Positions 48,201 to 53,688 of a DNA stretch of 64,000 bases are shown one piece after another. A program made the translations under genes and the position numbers. How positions within the stretch are numbered: position 1 is the stretch's first letter; every line of letters begins with the position of its first letter. The notes beneath the pieces were generated by a model that saw nothing but the letters and a program-made list of their open reading frames with translations, had not been told where the DNA came from and ran no database searches. Origin of the DNA: an uncultured Bacteroidales bacterium (lineage in GTDB: Bacteria; Bacteroidota; Bacteroidia; Bacteroidales; Paludibacteraceae); NCBI GenBank assembly GCA_934728255.1, contig CAKVEC010000009.1, positions 55,615 to 119,614 on the forward strand. The letters run 5' to 3'.

Positions 48201-49132
48201 ACAATGCGCCGGATACGGTCGTTACACTTACCCTGAGCGTCTATCCCGCCGAGCGTGTCGCTATCAATGATACTATCTGCGAGGGCTACCAGTATCAAGC
48301 TAACGGCTTCAACTTTATGGCTCAGAAATCAATCGTCGTACCGATGACATTCACTTCCGTCAACGGATGTGATAGTTTGGTCGAATTGCATCTCGAGGTT
48401 ATTCCGACAACCTATCTGGATACCACAATCATGGCTTGTCAGAGTTATACCTACAATGGCAATACCTATTACTCCGACAAGGTGTTCACTGATACTCTGG
48501 TTTCTGCTATGGGATGCGATAGTATCGTGCGTACTTTCCTGCGTATCTCTGCTACCGGAAATACCGAGACAATGTGGCGCACATCTATATGCCAAGGCGA
48601 CTCCTACAACGATGAGGTCTTTAGCGGATTGAAAAAAGCGGGTATTTATACCCAAACCGTTCAAAACGCCTACGGATGCGATTCTACCATTACGCTCCAT
48701 CTTTTGGTGGCTGACGCTGAAGGGGCTGTGTATGATACTATCCGGCAAGCCGATCTGCCTTATCTCTACGAGGGTGAAATCTTCCTCGGAGAAAATACCA
48801 AGGTCGGGGATTACCGGCACGATGTACAATCCTCTTGCGGACAAGTTACGCTCTTTATGCACGTTTATGTGGAGACGGCTATTGCCAACACCTCTGTGCG
48901 TACTTTGCATCTCACACCTAACCCCGCTAAAGTAGGAGAACCCGTACAAGTCGTCTCGGATATCCGTTGCGATAAGGATTACACTATCTCTGTATTTAGT
49001 TCTATCGGACAATTGGTTTATCATAGCCGCCAACGGCAAACGTACCTCCCCGGTTTTACAACGGCAGGGATTTATACGGTACGCATCGTCAATGCTGGTA
49101 TTGTCTATCAAACCAAACTGTTGGTGCAATAA
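36263..49132 (+). CDS. Giant (4289-residue) modular T9SS surface protein
   Basis: Signal peptide MRKLLLLFLGVFCLLCSAES; the in-frame ATG at 36191 would add 24 residues before it and is rejected. The body is about 14 modules of 270-300 residues, each a MAM/choice-of-anchor-J-like jellyroll (opening with forms of LPF.E.F......P..W, then SWLLSP, FSFDAALTYW, DGG.TW, YAGK.IQIA, RLHIDN) plus a fibronectin III-like unit (Y.VYVR.IC..GDTS.W). Modules start near bases 36343, 37150, 37984, 38780, 39625, 40452, 41343, 42179, 43039, 43912, 44790, 45675, 46564 and 47470; the last six are the most alike. A region with three GCDS repeats (about 48230-48720) and a T9SS type A sorting domain (LHLTPNPAKVGEPVQV ... 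GIYTVRIVNAG) complete it. Probable adhesin or gliding-type filament. Confidence 0.9.
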   Translation: MRKLLLLFLGVFCLLCSAESDIRYALSPIGFEDAAIPTGWTQENVEGTVNWQVEGGANVSLANPAGAHGGNYRIAIRRATGSATSFVTRLISPAMDLTEMQNPELCFAHAQVASFDYFDTLRVYYRTASAAPWTLLKEYSAPVSSWQTESIPLERYLQGTAYQVAFEVSDHAGKGVVLDDICILQPSICQKPLFQMVQPTSTTAFIEFVAGGTGYGSTADLFDLIVSDSALADPAAARADEVVYMQKGMTDNSVSLSNLDGYTTYYVYLRTNCADNASGYTDWTTMEFQTTMLKSLPYNEDFNRKRVSSDFITPEGWTFGTNIDGVSVPYVYVGSTSSYKQNYSVDSTAYLAFTGVSSASITSIPQGKYVYAATPELDGDLSKCEVSFWGTAYTYIYNGVKDYAAELTVGVMTDPTDYTTFTAIRTVKVESAYQFKHFVVSLNGYSGAGKYVALRSAADMQNVFFVDNFSVAEATAPIPEDVRVYNVVPSGFDVSALLNGADSWNIRVSDKYVRDAASLSSGDCLIAESGITGSTYHVTDNNIAGKTLKVYLQAVKNGVASAWSFPVTLRVPTQAVLPVELNMNTGYASVNLYALNNEIHHISSTKAIDGVYFPLRAFEYIYPEVSSSSPTYDGGHLVLRGVDNYFVFPYVDKVDSLMLSFQLALGYSYSSNAGQGRVAVGVMTDPYDLSTFTEVGRFDGESTYAKCELDFSSYTGSGHYVAIRAIAPQTLSSSYGSDNVLDDIVLKKIPTCRLPKDVAAAPTTETVDITWNASGMNKWLVSLYDDRQLATLLSDSIVSAPSVRLNGLVSGRQYYYTVRTICGMDTIEAENTYIFSTAVQIPFKENFTTTTLPSGWNRYSGLLSDIWNGKNLTTTSSSWSFGANKGGVTTDGNAAYINIYGTGCKAWLVSPNLYIDASSDAVVRLTFDAALVAFSSSNADKRNTGTDDQFAVVISTDDGATWSRANTTVWNNANDSTTDYVLNDLPLQMQKISIDLSRYIGGSVRVAFYAESTVSNADNYLLIDNVAVSEYDANCQGISSLSALAVSSTEANVMWTAGGEQSVHMDVYDESNSRVFSDNVTTSPYTLTNLTGNTEYRVEAYQSCNPHGDTLSVSFRTQCSAYTIEGFGTADFSDAESLLCWTTGIGDTTGVGNRTLREPYVKSVSGFGNVLYMEKPKGYSSSYYGNNYYAILPTLAIDDITQYQVVFDAGTTSSKTDTTDVKQLYVGVITDPADLSTFEVTDTLTLQYASDSVSLKSYAVGFDNYQGDYLGEYGKYIVFMVAAPNLYADIALIDNVRIEAVAACHQVLDAEFRDVKTTSATLQWSSQAGSARVVVSSVLCNPDTVSHFVYDEVVNGHSVLIDGLTPATTYYAYVQAICGVGDTARWSGHTIFTTAYGVPYLEPFAANSLTTDWKGYKVQFPAGKDTMDVSSLKPETTSSNAWYITSVPAGISGMEEKVARVEVYGTGSYNALLVSPSISLPELTDTDNPIAVSFKVAKAKYSSNSSASKVDDSSDDKFSVMVSLDGGATWTRTNSKVWASDGSGDYNYNDFSLAAKRCKMDLSAYAGKDVRIGFFTESSAYNPDTYIYLDSVSVDYYTPQCEGITNIAVYTDSITVATALLTIKATNSSDTIEYVYGVDSIAWATAQPLHADSSVVLLSGLKHSSLYAVYARTLCASGDTSAWSGPVYFSTKCVLSVPAVFDFDDKANRYDVTSSYQMENCWEVLYSSSSYVPKIKDNSTTSYSPSVYSYSGTSALYLEMGSYGNYYSVAAMPLLDADPDTLQLSFMARAGYVSSSTMTSCSDSYLHSVKIGTMDNLRDTTTFRLIKEIVLEPVESGSNPEDDPTAFWRQQVVSLQGTTGKYVVFMQTKGSKYNYIAIDDVTISKRSGCPTVENVEIDSIASTSARVHWTSAADRFAVIVSNAYAKSVYSVSDTILRLQNLLPDISYRVQVAAVCGTDTTLVVQKGFSTPCVIPFAEDFADGLPNTWLRLSGDILNGATAQSSTSGWTFSSTNTYGINAPKMMWELTDEEYYYYDYDYYEQNSVLTTPNIEMSGLGAGDVVLLGFDMALTSSYSSSKPSASYTKDRKFAILVSENDGATWLKTDSLIWGTDTTFANRFDSIPAASTHYTYDFSAYKGKNIRIAFYAYSPANAASAYLHLTNVTLKTQNINCAVPTDLAAINIKPDSATLVWHSDANAFEIQVATNNKYANAVCDSIVSDTTLTLGGLAAGTLHFVRVRTVCGDGAYSDWAELSARTTYGLPFVEEFTAISASFPEGWGNYKGLTLSQVLTSVSPFTGATAASNWGYDKSYNANALTDADHIGIEMYSSRSNSWLLSPIINLSKADQAKHLLFSFDAALSYWNSSAVPTSTDNQKFYMIVSEDGGVTWNKENLVTWSNAAADSAKYTLSSIPNLEGRYYWFDFSKYAGKNIQIAFGIYASSNDNRLHIDNIRLEEIASLCFGVETVSLQNATAETATLHITPAVSDSVWQYTYCESGSALTGSLPLSDTDTTTFAIGNLNSNTAYDVYVRSICALGDTSAWSNPYTIKTAQVLPFVEEFSTIATAMPADWTQYSGLTLDNILGSEFPFASAETTSAWGYSASYNANALSDDAHIGIEMYSSYKNSWLLSPRIDLSQIADASIVRFSFDAALTYWSSSAAPASTDNQKFYLVVSEDGGVTWNKENLVIWSNAAADSARYTLASIPTGNGRNFKLDFSKYAGKTIQIALGIYATANDNRLHIDNVRLETVNSLCIGIIGIESQHIGSTSAEFLLSPSASDSVWQYAYGVSGFVLADTVARYNTDTTAFALSGLQPATTYDVYVRSICAVGDTSEWSAPNSFLTNSVLPFYEDFDSIDISMPVGWAAYTNPSPSALFSGASFSGTSSYSGWTYNASYNDDAFGGDKHISASLTSSSSYYWLVSPVVDLTRLPDSVNVALSFDLALTAAYTDAAPSGEIPQVFYVAVSADGGKTWNETDATLWSNDIADAAYTLSSVPNGNGETYTVNLSRYAGKNIQVAFGACVTYSYGAASIRMHLDNVHLYASSSLCFGVDAIRNVATTASLLSFEISDGNRRSTSWQYVYGSAGFNLTDSIPQNIKQPTFSIEHLQPGTSYEVYVRSICGYTDTTAWSEPLTAATAYVLPFEETFDSIDAHMPDNWRRYKDITLSDLLAGKKSFGTETPLIVSASSTAYWGYNDNNANALADAQHIGVELYRSYSGSWLLTPVVELSDVAADEKVVLSFDAALTYWNSAAEPTSSDNQRFYLLVSEDAGLTWTKKNAIIWSNSTSDSAQYRLSDIATGTGTQYMFDFTGYAGKTIQIALGVEASANDNRLHIDNFNLYTATSICLAPVKVTTSATTAHSIALHIDSKEPSQQWQYAYGNANFMLSDATEKVLTGPDFTLNNLAPATSYDVYIRTICGVGDTSKWVGPFAFTTNYAMPFAEDFSDISTTQQLPKHWLAYADTSLHASAIWSGSKSFATATPTTINGSTNYWGYSTSYTKNAFSDNEHIGIEMHSTYSGSWLLTPVIELSGASADEKIIFSFDAALTYWYTAAEPASYDNQQFYLMVSEDAGATWSKKNTIVWSNDAADSAQYRLSDIPNGDGRTYMFDFSAYAGKNIQIALGIEASANDNRLHIDNVNLYAANSLCMGIRGVETKAVSATSATLNILLNDSAAQWQFAYGPTGFGLTDKTPVTTIDTTEFTISGLSAHTAYDVYVRSVCAVGETSAWSKPYTFTTAHIVPFKETFEDMATVLFPAEWTRYKKAIAYDDLINGKASFSTTAPYTSTSQYENCWGYNSSRTQYALSDDNHISVELYSSYSDSWLLSPVIDMSNLAAGDAVSLTFDAALTKYESADPPLTTTTQRFYVIVSEDAGATWTADNATTWGDTDADYQLASIPNGNGKSYEIDLSKYVGKQVQLAFGIEASSNDNILHLDNIAISQSVTRSYEASACNSGDYEDAYFSIPRAELVLGETTHMTKLSGQNNAPDTVVTLTLSVYPAERVAINDTICEGYQYQANGFNFMAQKSIVVPMTFTSVNGCDSLVELHLEVIPTTYLDTTIMACQSYTYNGNTYYSDKVFTDTLVSAMGCDSIVRTFLRISATGNTETMWRTSICQGDSYNDEVFSGLKKAGIYTQTVQNAYGCDSTITLHLLVADAEGAVYDTIRQADLPYLYEGEIFLGENTKVGDYRHDVQSSCGQVTLFMHVYVETAIANTSVRTLHLTPNPAKVGEPVQVVSDIRCDKDYTISVFSSIGQLVYHSRQRQTYLPGFTTAGIYTVRIVNAGIVYQTKLLVQ
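43039..48080 (+). repeat. Six highly similar coding modules of about 0.9 kb in the giant gene
   Basis: Modules 9-14 share long stretches at DNA level, for example AGTACGGACAATCAGAA near 43371 and 44251, and forms of GACAACCGCTTGCATAT near 43587, 44463, 46238 and 47143. Period 870-910 bases. This suggests recent tandem duplication and possible copy-number change. Confidence 0.8.
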
Positions 49133-49161
49133 CCACAGTTCCGTATAACTGAAACATTCCG

Positions 49162-49199
49162 AAAAGAGGCTGCCGAACGCATATCGGTAGCCTCTTTTT
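49162..49199 (+). terminator. Terminator after the giant gene
   Basis: AAAGAGGCTGCCGA pairs with TCGGTAGCCTCTTT (one G-T wobble) around a short loop and continues into a T-run, 30 bases after the stop. Confidence 0.85.
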
Positions 49200-49244
49200 G
49201 CGCTTTTACGGTATATCCATTCCTTATCTTTATGCCGTCAGGTC

Positions 49245-49299
49245 TATGTCATCTGTATGTCATCTGTATGTGATTCGTATGTGATTCGTATGTGATTCG
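49245..49299. repeat. Phased array, five 11-bp units
   Basis: Two TATGTCATCTG and three TATGTGATTCG units in strict register, preceded by AGGTC; the same AGGTCTATGTCAT lead-in occurs at 57908-57920 before another array. Confidence 0.85.
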
Positions 49300-49318
49300 G
49301 CGGTTTTTGCTTGTATTA
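49265..49318. repeat. 54-bp inverted repeat flanking the giant gene, right arm
   Basis: Reverse complement of 36034-36087 with one mismatch. It overlaps the last part of the 11-bp array and includes GCGGTTTTTGCTTGTATTA. Confidence 0.92.
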
Positions 49319-49392
49319 TAGTGAGTTGCACCTGCAATAATGCGTATTCTGCATGTTAATTGTTAATTATTAATTGCTAATTGCCTGGTTAA

Positions 49393-49423
49393 TTGCATAT
49401 CTGCTTTTTTTTTTGTAACTTTG
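49393..49423 (+). promoter_or_regulatory. Promoter of ffh operon
   Basis: TTG at 49393-49395, 20 bases, TAACTTTG at 49416-49423, about 25 bases before the ffh ATG. Confidence 0.8.
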
Positions 49424-49448
49424 CGCCCTTAAATGTAACTATTGCAAT

Positions 49449-50747
49449 ATGTTTGATAATCTTAGTGAACGATTGGAACGTTCCTTCAAGATCCTGAAAG
49501 GTGAGGGACGTATTACCGAAATCAATATCGCGGAGACCGTCAAGGACATCCGCAAGGCGTTGCTTGAAGCCGATGTCAACTACAAGACGGCGAAGCAGTT
49601 TACCGACCAAGTGAAGGAAAAAGCCCTCGGGCAGAACGTTATCACTGCTGTCCGTCCCGGGCAGTTGATGGTCAAGATTACCCACGACGAACTCGCAGAA
49701 CTGATGGGCGGCGAGGCTGCCGACATCAACCTAAAGGGCACGCCGGCTGTCATTCTTATGTCGGGTCTCCAGGGTTCGGGTAAGACCACTTTTGCTTCCA
49801 AACTGGCGAACTATCTCCAGACCAAGAAAGGCAAGCGTGTGATGCTTGTGGCGTGCGACGTCTATCGTCCGGCGGCTATCGAGCAGTTGCGCGTCCTCGG
49901 CGAGCAGATCAATGCCAAGGTCTATACCGAGGAAACCGAGACCAACCCCGTAAAGAAAGCGCAGAACGCTATTGCCGAGGCACGCAAGTTCGGCTACGAT
50001 GTGGTCATCGTCGATACGGCCGGTCGTCTCGCCGTGGATGAGCAGATGATGCAGGAGATTGCGGCTATCAAACAGGCTATTCAACCTTCCGAGACCCTCT
50101 TTGTGGTCGATGCTATGACGGGTCAGGATGCCGTCAATACCGCCAAGACCTTCAATGACCGTATTGATTTCGACGGTGTCGTACTGACCAAACTTGACGG
50201 TGACGCCCGCGGTGGTGCCGCGCTCTCTATCCGCTCGGTGGTCAACAAGCCGATTAAGTTTATCGGTACAGGCGAAAAGATGGACGCACTCGATGTATTC
50301 CACCCTGCGCGTATGGCGGACCGCATCCTCGGTATGGGTGATGTGGTCAGCCTTGTGGAGCGTGCGCAGGAGCAGTACAACGAAGAGGAAGCACGCCGTA
50401 TCAGCAAGCGTATTGCCAAGAACCAGTTTGATTTCAACGATTTTCTTGCCCAACTCAACCAGATAAAGAAGATGGGCTCGATGAAAGACCTGATGGGTAT
50501 GATTCCCGGTATGGACAAGGCGCTCAAAGGTGTGGAGGTGTCCGATGATGCTTTCAAACCCATCGAAGCCATCATCTCCTCTATGACCCCTGCCGAGCGT
50601 GCCAACCCCGCTTTGCTCAACGGCTCCCGCAAAGAGCGTATCGCCAAAGGTTCGGGTACGAGTATCGTGGAGGTCAACCGTTTCCTCAAGCAGTTCGACC
50701 AGACCGGCAAGATGATGCGCAAAGTACAACAAATGCGCCGCAGATAA
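49449..50747 (+). CDS. ffh: Signal recognition particle protein Ffh
   Basis: GTPase of the signal recognition particle that brings ribosomes making membrane proteins to FtsY. N domain at about 1-90, G domain with P-loop GLQGSGKTTFASKLA (about residue 105), DVYRPAAIEQL (G2), DTAGRL (G3), TKLDGDARGG (G4) and the GTGEKMDALDVFHP closing loop. The M domain from about residue 330 is methionine-rich (MGSMKDLMGMIPGM) and ends MRKVQQMRRR, the RNA- and signal-binding part. The 432 residues fit the family. Own promoter directly upstream; prfA follows after an 81-base gap made of 8-base repeats. Confidence 0.98.
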   Translation: MFDNLSERLERSFKILKGEGRITEINIAETVKDIRKALLEADVNYKTAKQFTDQVKEKALGQNVITAVRPGQLMVKITHDELAELMGGEAADINLKGTPAVILMSGLQGSGKTTFASKLANYLQTKKGKRVMLVACDVYRPAAIEQLRVLGEQINAKVYTEETETNPVKKAQNAIAEARKFGYDVVIVDTAGRLAVDEQMMQEIAAIKQAIQPSETLFVVDAMTGQDAVNTAKTFNDRIDFDGVVLTKLDGDARGGAALSIRSVVNKPIKFIGTGEKMDALDVFHPARMADRILGMGDVVSLVERAQEQYNEEEARRISKRIAKNQFDFNDFLAQLNQIKKMGSMKDLMGMIPGMDKALKGVEVSDDAFKPIEAIISSMTPAERANPALLNGSRKERIAKGSGTSIVEVNRFLKQFDQTGKMMRKVQQMRRR

Positions 50748-50788
50748 GCAATTTGTAAATCGGGAAATTTGTAAATAGAAAATGCCAA

Positions 50789-50820
50789 TTTACAAATTTA
50801 CACACTTACAAATTTACAAA
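50789..50820. repeat. 8-bp-period intergenic repeat before prfA
   Basis: Four units (TTTACAAA, TTTACACA, CTTACAAA, TTTACAAA) in 8-base register run up to 9 bases before the prfA ATG. Three similar units (51944-51967) precede rsmE. Confidence 0.8.
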
Positions 50821-50828
50821 TTTATCCT

Positions 50829-51929
50829 ATGGATATACTTGATAAAATAGAAGGCCTCGAAGCCAAGTTTCACGAGGTAAGCCTGCTTATTACCGACCCC
50901 GCAGTCATTGCCGACCAGGCGCGTTATGTGCGCCTCAATCGCGAATACCACGACCTTGAGCGCGTCCTTTCTTCGGCGGAGAAATACAAGAAAGCCCTCT
51001 CTGACCTCAACGAGGCGAAGCAACTCTTTTTCAATGAGTCCGATCCCGAACTCAAGGAGATGGCGCGTACCGAGATAGATGAACTCGAACCTCAGATTCC
51101 CTCCCTTGAAGAGGAGGTCAAACTGATGCTCCTGCCCCAAGACCCCGAGGATAGCAAGAACGTGGTGATGGAGATACGCGGCGGTACGGGCGGTGACGAG
51201 GCGGCATTGTTTGCCGGCGACTTGTTCCGTATGTACACCAAGTATTTCGAACTCCACGGCTTCAAATATACCGTTTCCTCGTTCTCCGAGGGGGCTGTCG
51301 GCGGCTACAAGGAAATTATCTTCAACGTAACAGGGCAGAACGTCTATGGCACGCTCAAGTACGAAAGCGGTGTGCATCGTGTGCAGCGGGTACCTGCCAC
51401 CGAGACCCAGGGACGTGTCCATACCTCCGCCGCTACCGTGGCGGTCCTGCCCGAGGCGGACGAATTCGAGGTGCATATCAACGAGGGTGAAATCAAATGG
51501 GAGACATTCCGTTCGGGCGGTGCCGGAGGGCAGAACGTAAACAAGGTCGAGTCGGGGGTGCGGTTGCGTTACAACTGGAAGAACCCCAATACAGGCGAGG
51601 TGCAGGAAATCCTCATCGAGTGTACCGAGACCCGCGACCAGCCTAAAAATAAGGAGCGCGCACTCGCGCGCCTGCGCACGCAGATCTACGACAAGGAGCA
51701 TCAGAAATATATCGACGACATTGCCGCCCGCCGCAAGACAATGGTCTCTACGGGCGACCGTTCTGCCAAAATACGCACCTACAACTATCCCCAAGGGCGT
51801 ATTACCGACCATCGCATCGGTTATACGGTCTATAACCTCCAAGCCTTTATGGACGGCGATATCCAAGGTGTTATCGACGCCCTCCAAGTGGCCGAAAACG
51901 CCGAGCGCTTGAAAGAAACCGAGTTGTAG
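50829..51929 (+). CDS. prfA: Peptide chain release factor 1
   Basis: Class I release factor that reads UAA and UAG and hydrolyses peptidyl-tRNA. The catalytic GGQ is in RSGGAGGQNVNKVES (about residues 229-243). The codon-recognition region has HRVQRVPATETQGRVHTS with the PxT-type tripeptide (PAT) of RF1; RF2 would read SPF here. Full length at 366 residues, ending with the usual AERLKETEL tail. It lies between ffh and rsmE in the same direction. Confidence 0.96.
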   Translation: MDILDKIEGLEAKFHEVSLLITDPAVIADQARYVRLNREYHDLERVLSSAEKYKKALSDLNEAKQLFFNESDPELKEMARTEIDELEPQIPSLEEEVKLMLLPQDPEDSKNVVMEIRGGTGGDEAALFAGDLFRMYTKYFELHGFKYTVSSFSEGAVGGYKEIIFNVTGQNVYGTLKYESGVHRVQRVPATETQGRVHTSAATVAVLPEADEFEVHINEGEIKWETFRSGGAGGQNVNKVESGVRLRYNWKNPNTGEVQEILIECTETRDQPKNKERALARLRTQIYDKEHQKYIDDIAARRKTMVSTGDRSAKIRTYNYPQGRITDHRIGYTVYNLQAFMDGDIQGVIDALQVAENAERLKETEL

Positions 51930-51974
51930 CAGCCTGTTTGTAATTTATACATTTACACATTTACAAATTGCTTG

Positions 51975-52688
51975 ATGTATCTCTTCTATACTCCCGATAT
52001 AGCCACATCGCATTGCCTCTCCGAGGAGGAGTCGGGGCATTGTGTGCGTGTCCTGCGCTATAATCGTGGCGATACTATTCTGCTTACCGACGGGCGCGGC
52101 ACTACCTATACCGCACGTATCACCAATCCGCACCCTAAGCATTGCGAGTTTGAGATTGTCAGCAGTGAGCAGCAACTCAAATCGCACCCGTTTCATCTTC
52201 ATATCGCCATTGCGCCCACCAAGAACGTGGAGCGTCTCGAGTGGATGGTCGAGAAGTGCACCGAGATAGGTATCGACGAGATAACACCCCTGCTTTGCCG
52301 TTTCTCCGAGCGCAAGACGCTGCGCACCGACCGTCTGGAGAAAATCATCCTTTCTGCCGCCAAGCAGTCCCTTACGCCTTACTTGCCGGTATTGCACCCG
52401 CTGACTGATTACGATACGTTTATGCGTGAGTATGCAGCCGGTTGCCATACTGAGACCGACAAGTTTATCGCCCATTGCTACAAGGAAGACAAGCGTCTCC
52501 TCAAAGACCTGATTGTCCCCGGGCGTGATGTCTTGGTATTGATTGGTCCCGAGGGAGATTTCTCCGAACAAGAGGTACAAACCGCTCTTGCAGAGGGCTT
52601 CCGCCCTGTCAGCCTCGGCAACTCCCGTCTCCGTACGGAGACCGCCGGTGTCGTTGCTTGCCACACTGCTATTCTGCTCAACGAATAA
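51975..52688 (+). CDS. rsmE: 16S rRNA (uracil(1498)-N(3))-methyltransferase
   Basis: SPOUT-fold methyltransferase for m3U1498 in 16S rRNA. An N-terminal PUA-like domain (about 1-70: HCVRVLRYNRGDTILLTDG) precedes the SPOUT domain. Characteristic segments are APTKNVERLEWMVEKCTEIG, SERKTLRTDRLEKIILSAAK, VLIGPEGDFSEQE and the knot SLGNSRLRTETAGVVA. ATG 51975 is taken as the start; the TTG just before it (51972) is less likely. The next gene starts 3 bases after the stop. Confidence 0.95.
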   Translation: MYLFYTPDIATSHCLSEEESGHCVRVLRYNRGDTILLTDGRGTTYTARITNPHPKHCEFEIVSSEQQLKSHPFHLHIAIAPTKNVERLEWMVEKCTEIGIDEITPLLCRFSERKTLRTDRLEKIILSAAKQSLTPYLPVLHPLTDYDTFMREYAAGCHTETDKFIAHCYKEDKRLLKDLIVPGRDVLVLIGPEGDFSEQEVQTALAEGFRPVSLGNSRLRTETAGVVACHTAILLNE

Positions 52689-52691
52689 TCG

Positions 52692-53366
52692 ATGGATAAG
52701 TTAATTGCATTGGATACACAATGGCTCGTTGCCGTCAACGGCTGCCACGCCCCCTGGGCGGATACGCTGATGTGGTATATCTCCAAGAGTGCCACGTGGC
52801 TTCCCTTGTATGCTCTGCTTGTCGGATTAATCATCTGGCGTTACGGAATACAGCCTTATAAAGCAAGCAAAACTAATTGTGCATTGTGCATTGTGCATTG
52901 TGCATTGATCTTTCTTGCTTTCGCCCTTGCGGTCGGCGGTGCGGACTATATTTCTTCCGGTATCATCAAGCATGCCGTTTGCCGCCTTCGTCCTACCCAC
53001 GAACCGGCTCTTGCGGAAACGCTTCATATCGTCCGTGGTTACACGGGTGGGATGTATGGCTTTGTCAGCAGCCATGCCGCCAATACCATGGCGTGTGCTC
53101 TGCTGTTCTCCTTATTGTATAAAAACAAAATAGCCACCTGCGGCTTGATGCTTTGGGTGGCTCTGAACTGTTATAGTCGTATGTATCTCGGGGTGCATTA
53201 TCCCTTGGATATCCTCGGCGGACTTGGTGTCGGCACGCTTACTGCTTTGCTCGCGTACGCTCTTCTGCAATGGGCTGTCGGGCGGGTATCGAGCAAGCAC
53301 TCATCTTCGGCATCCGCCCCAGAGGGGTCTGCGGGCGGCGGGGACCCTGCAACTGGTGGTTCATAA
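52692..53366 (+). CDS. PAP2 superfamily phosphatase, membrane-bound
   Basis: Membrane phosphatase of the PAP2 family, likely acting on undecaprenyl pyrophosphate or phosphatidyl phosphates. The three motifs are present: KHAVCRLRP (KxxxxxxRP), SSHA, and SRMYLGVHYPLD (SRxxxxxHxxxD). About five or six membrane segments can be drawn. Between the first two, residues NCALCIVHCAL are encoded by a 7-base tandem repeat of intergenic type (52876-52907), which looks like an in-frame insertion. The Ser/Gly-rich C-terminal tail (from about residue 200) lies over the convergent gene 53239-53664 and may be extra sequence. Starts 3 bases after rsmE. Confidence 0.9.
   Translation: MDKLIALDTQWLVAVNGCHAPWADTLMWYISKSATWLPLYALLVGLIIWRYGIQPYKASKTNCALCIVHCALIFLAFALAVGGADYISSGIIKHAVCRLRPTHEPALAETLHIVRGYTGGMYGFVSSHAANTMACALLFSLLYKNKIATCGLMLWVALNCYSRMYLGVHYPLDILGGLGVGTLTALLAYALLQWAVGRVSSKHSSSASAPEGSAGGGDPATGGS
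52876..52907. repeat. 7-bp tandem repeat inside the PAP2 gene
   Basis: Four ATTGTGC units plus ATTG. The same GTGCATT/AATGCAC vocabulary is found in intergenic DNA, e.g. 15181-15200. Confidence 0.85.
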
Positions 53367-53664
53367 ACCGCTCGTATTGCTCCTTGCTCAGTATTTGCTC
53401 TAATTCGGCATACAACTGCTGCAAACGGCTCAAGTCCTCGGCGCGAGTATTGCTCGCCAAGCGCATACGTGCGTACTTCAAGTGAAGCCTATAGAGCGTG
53501 TCTATCTTTGCGCTGTCGCAGATACTCAGTTCGCGCACAAGCATCTCGGTCTGCTTCTTGGCAACTTCCTCGGGCTTGCGCTGCGGCTGTTCTGCCTCGG
53601 GGGGCTGCGCTGCGGCATACAGGGCAATGAATATCAATAGTGTATAAATAAATAGTCGTTTCAT
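53239..53664 (-). CDS. Small secreted helical protein of unknown function
   Basis: Not recognised as a named family. Signal peptide MKRLFIYTLLIFIALYAAAQ, then a Pro/Gln/Glu-rich stretch and a charged helical region (about 30-110, with LYRLHLKYARMRLAS and LYAELEQILSKEQYERFMNH), much like the helical periplasmic proteins of the Spy/CpxP type or small DUF4890-like Bacteroidales proteins. The final 25 residues are basic. It is encoded against the flow of its neighbours and overlaps the 3' end of the PAP2 gene by 128 bases tail to tail. A real gene is supported by the good signal peptide and coherent helices. Confidence 0.7.
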   Translation of the reverse strand: MKRLFIYTLLIFIALYAAAQPPEAEQPQRKPEEVAKKQTEMLVRELSICDSAKIDTLYRLHLKYARMRLASNTRAEDLSRLQQLYAELEQILSKEQYERFMNHQLQGPRRPQTPLGRMPKMSACSIPARQPIAEERTRAKQ

Positions 53665-53688
53665 ACCGCTTTCTACATAGCAAAAACT

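Noticed and set aside
36263..49132. Polyketide or nonribosomal peptide synthetase, because of size and modularity
   Set aside because: Modules are beta-sandwich (jellyroll and fibronectin-like) with a signal peptide and T9SS domain; no catalytic motifs of such synthetases.
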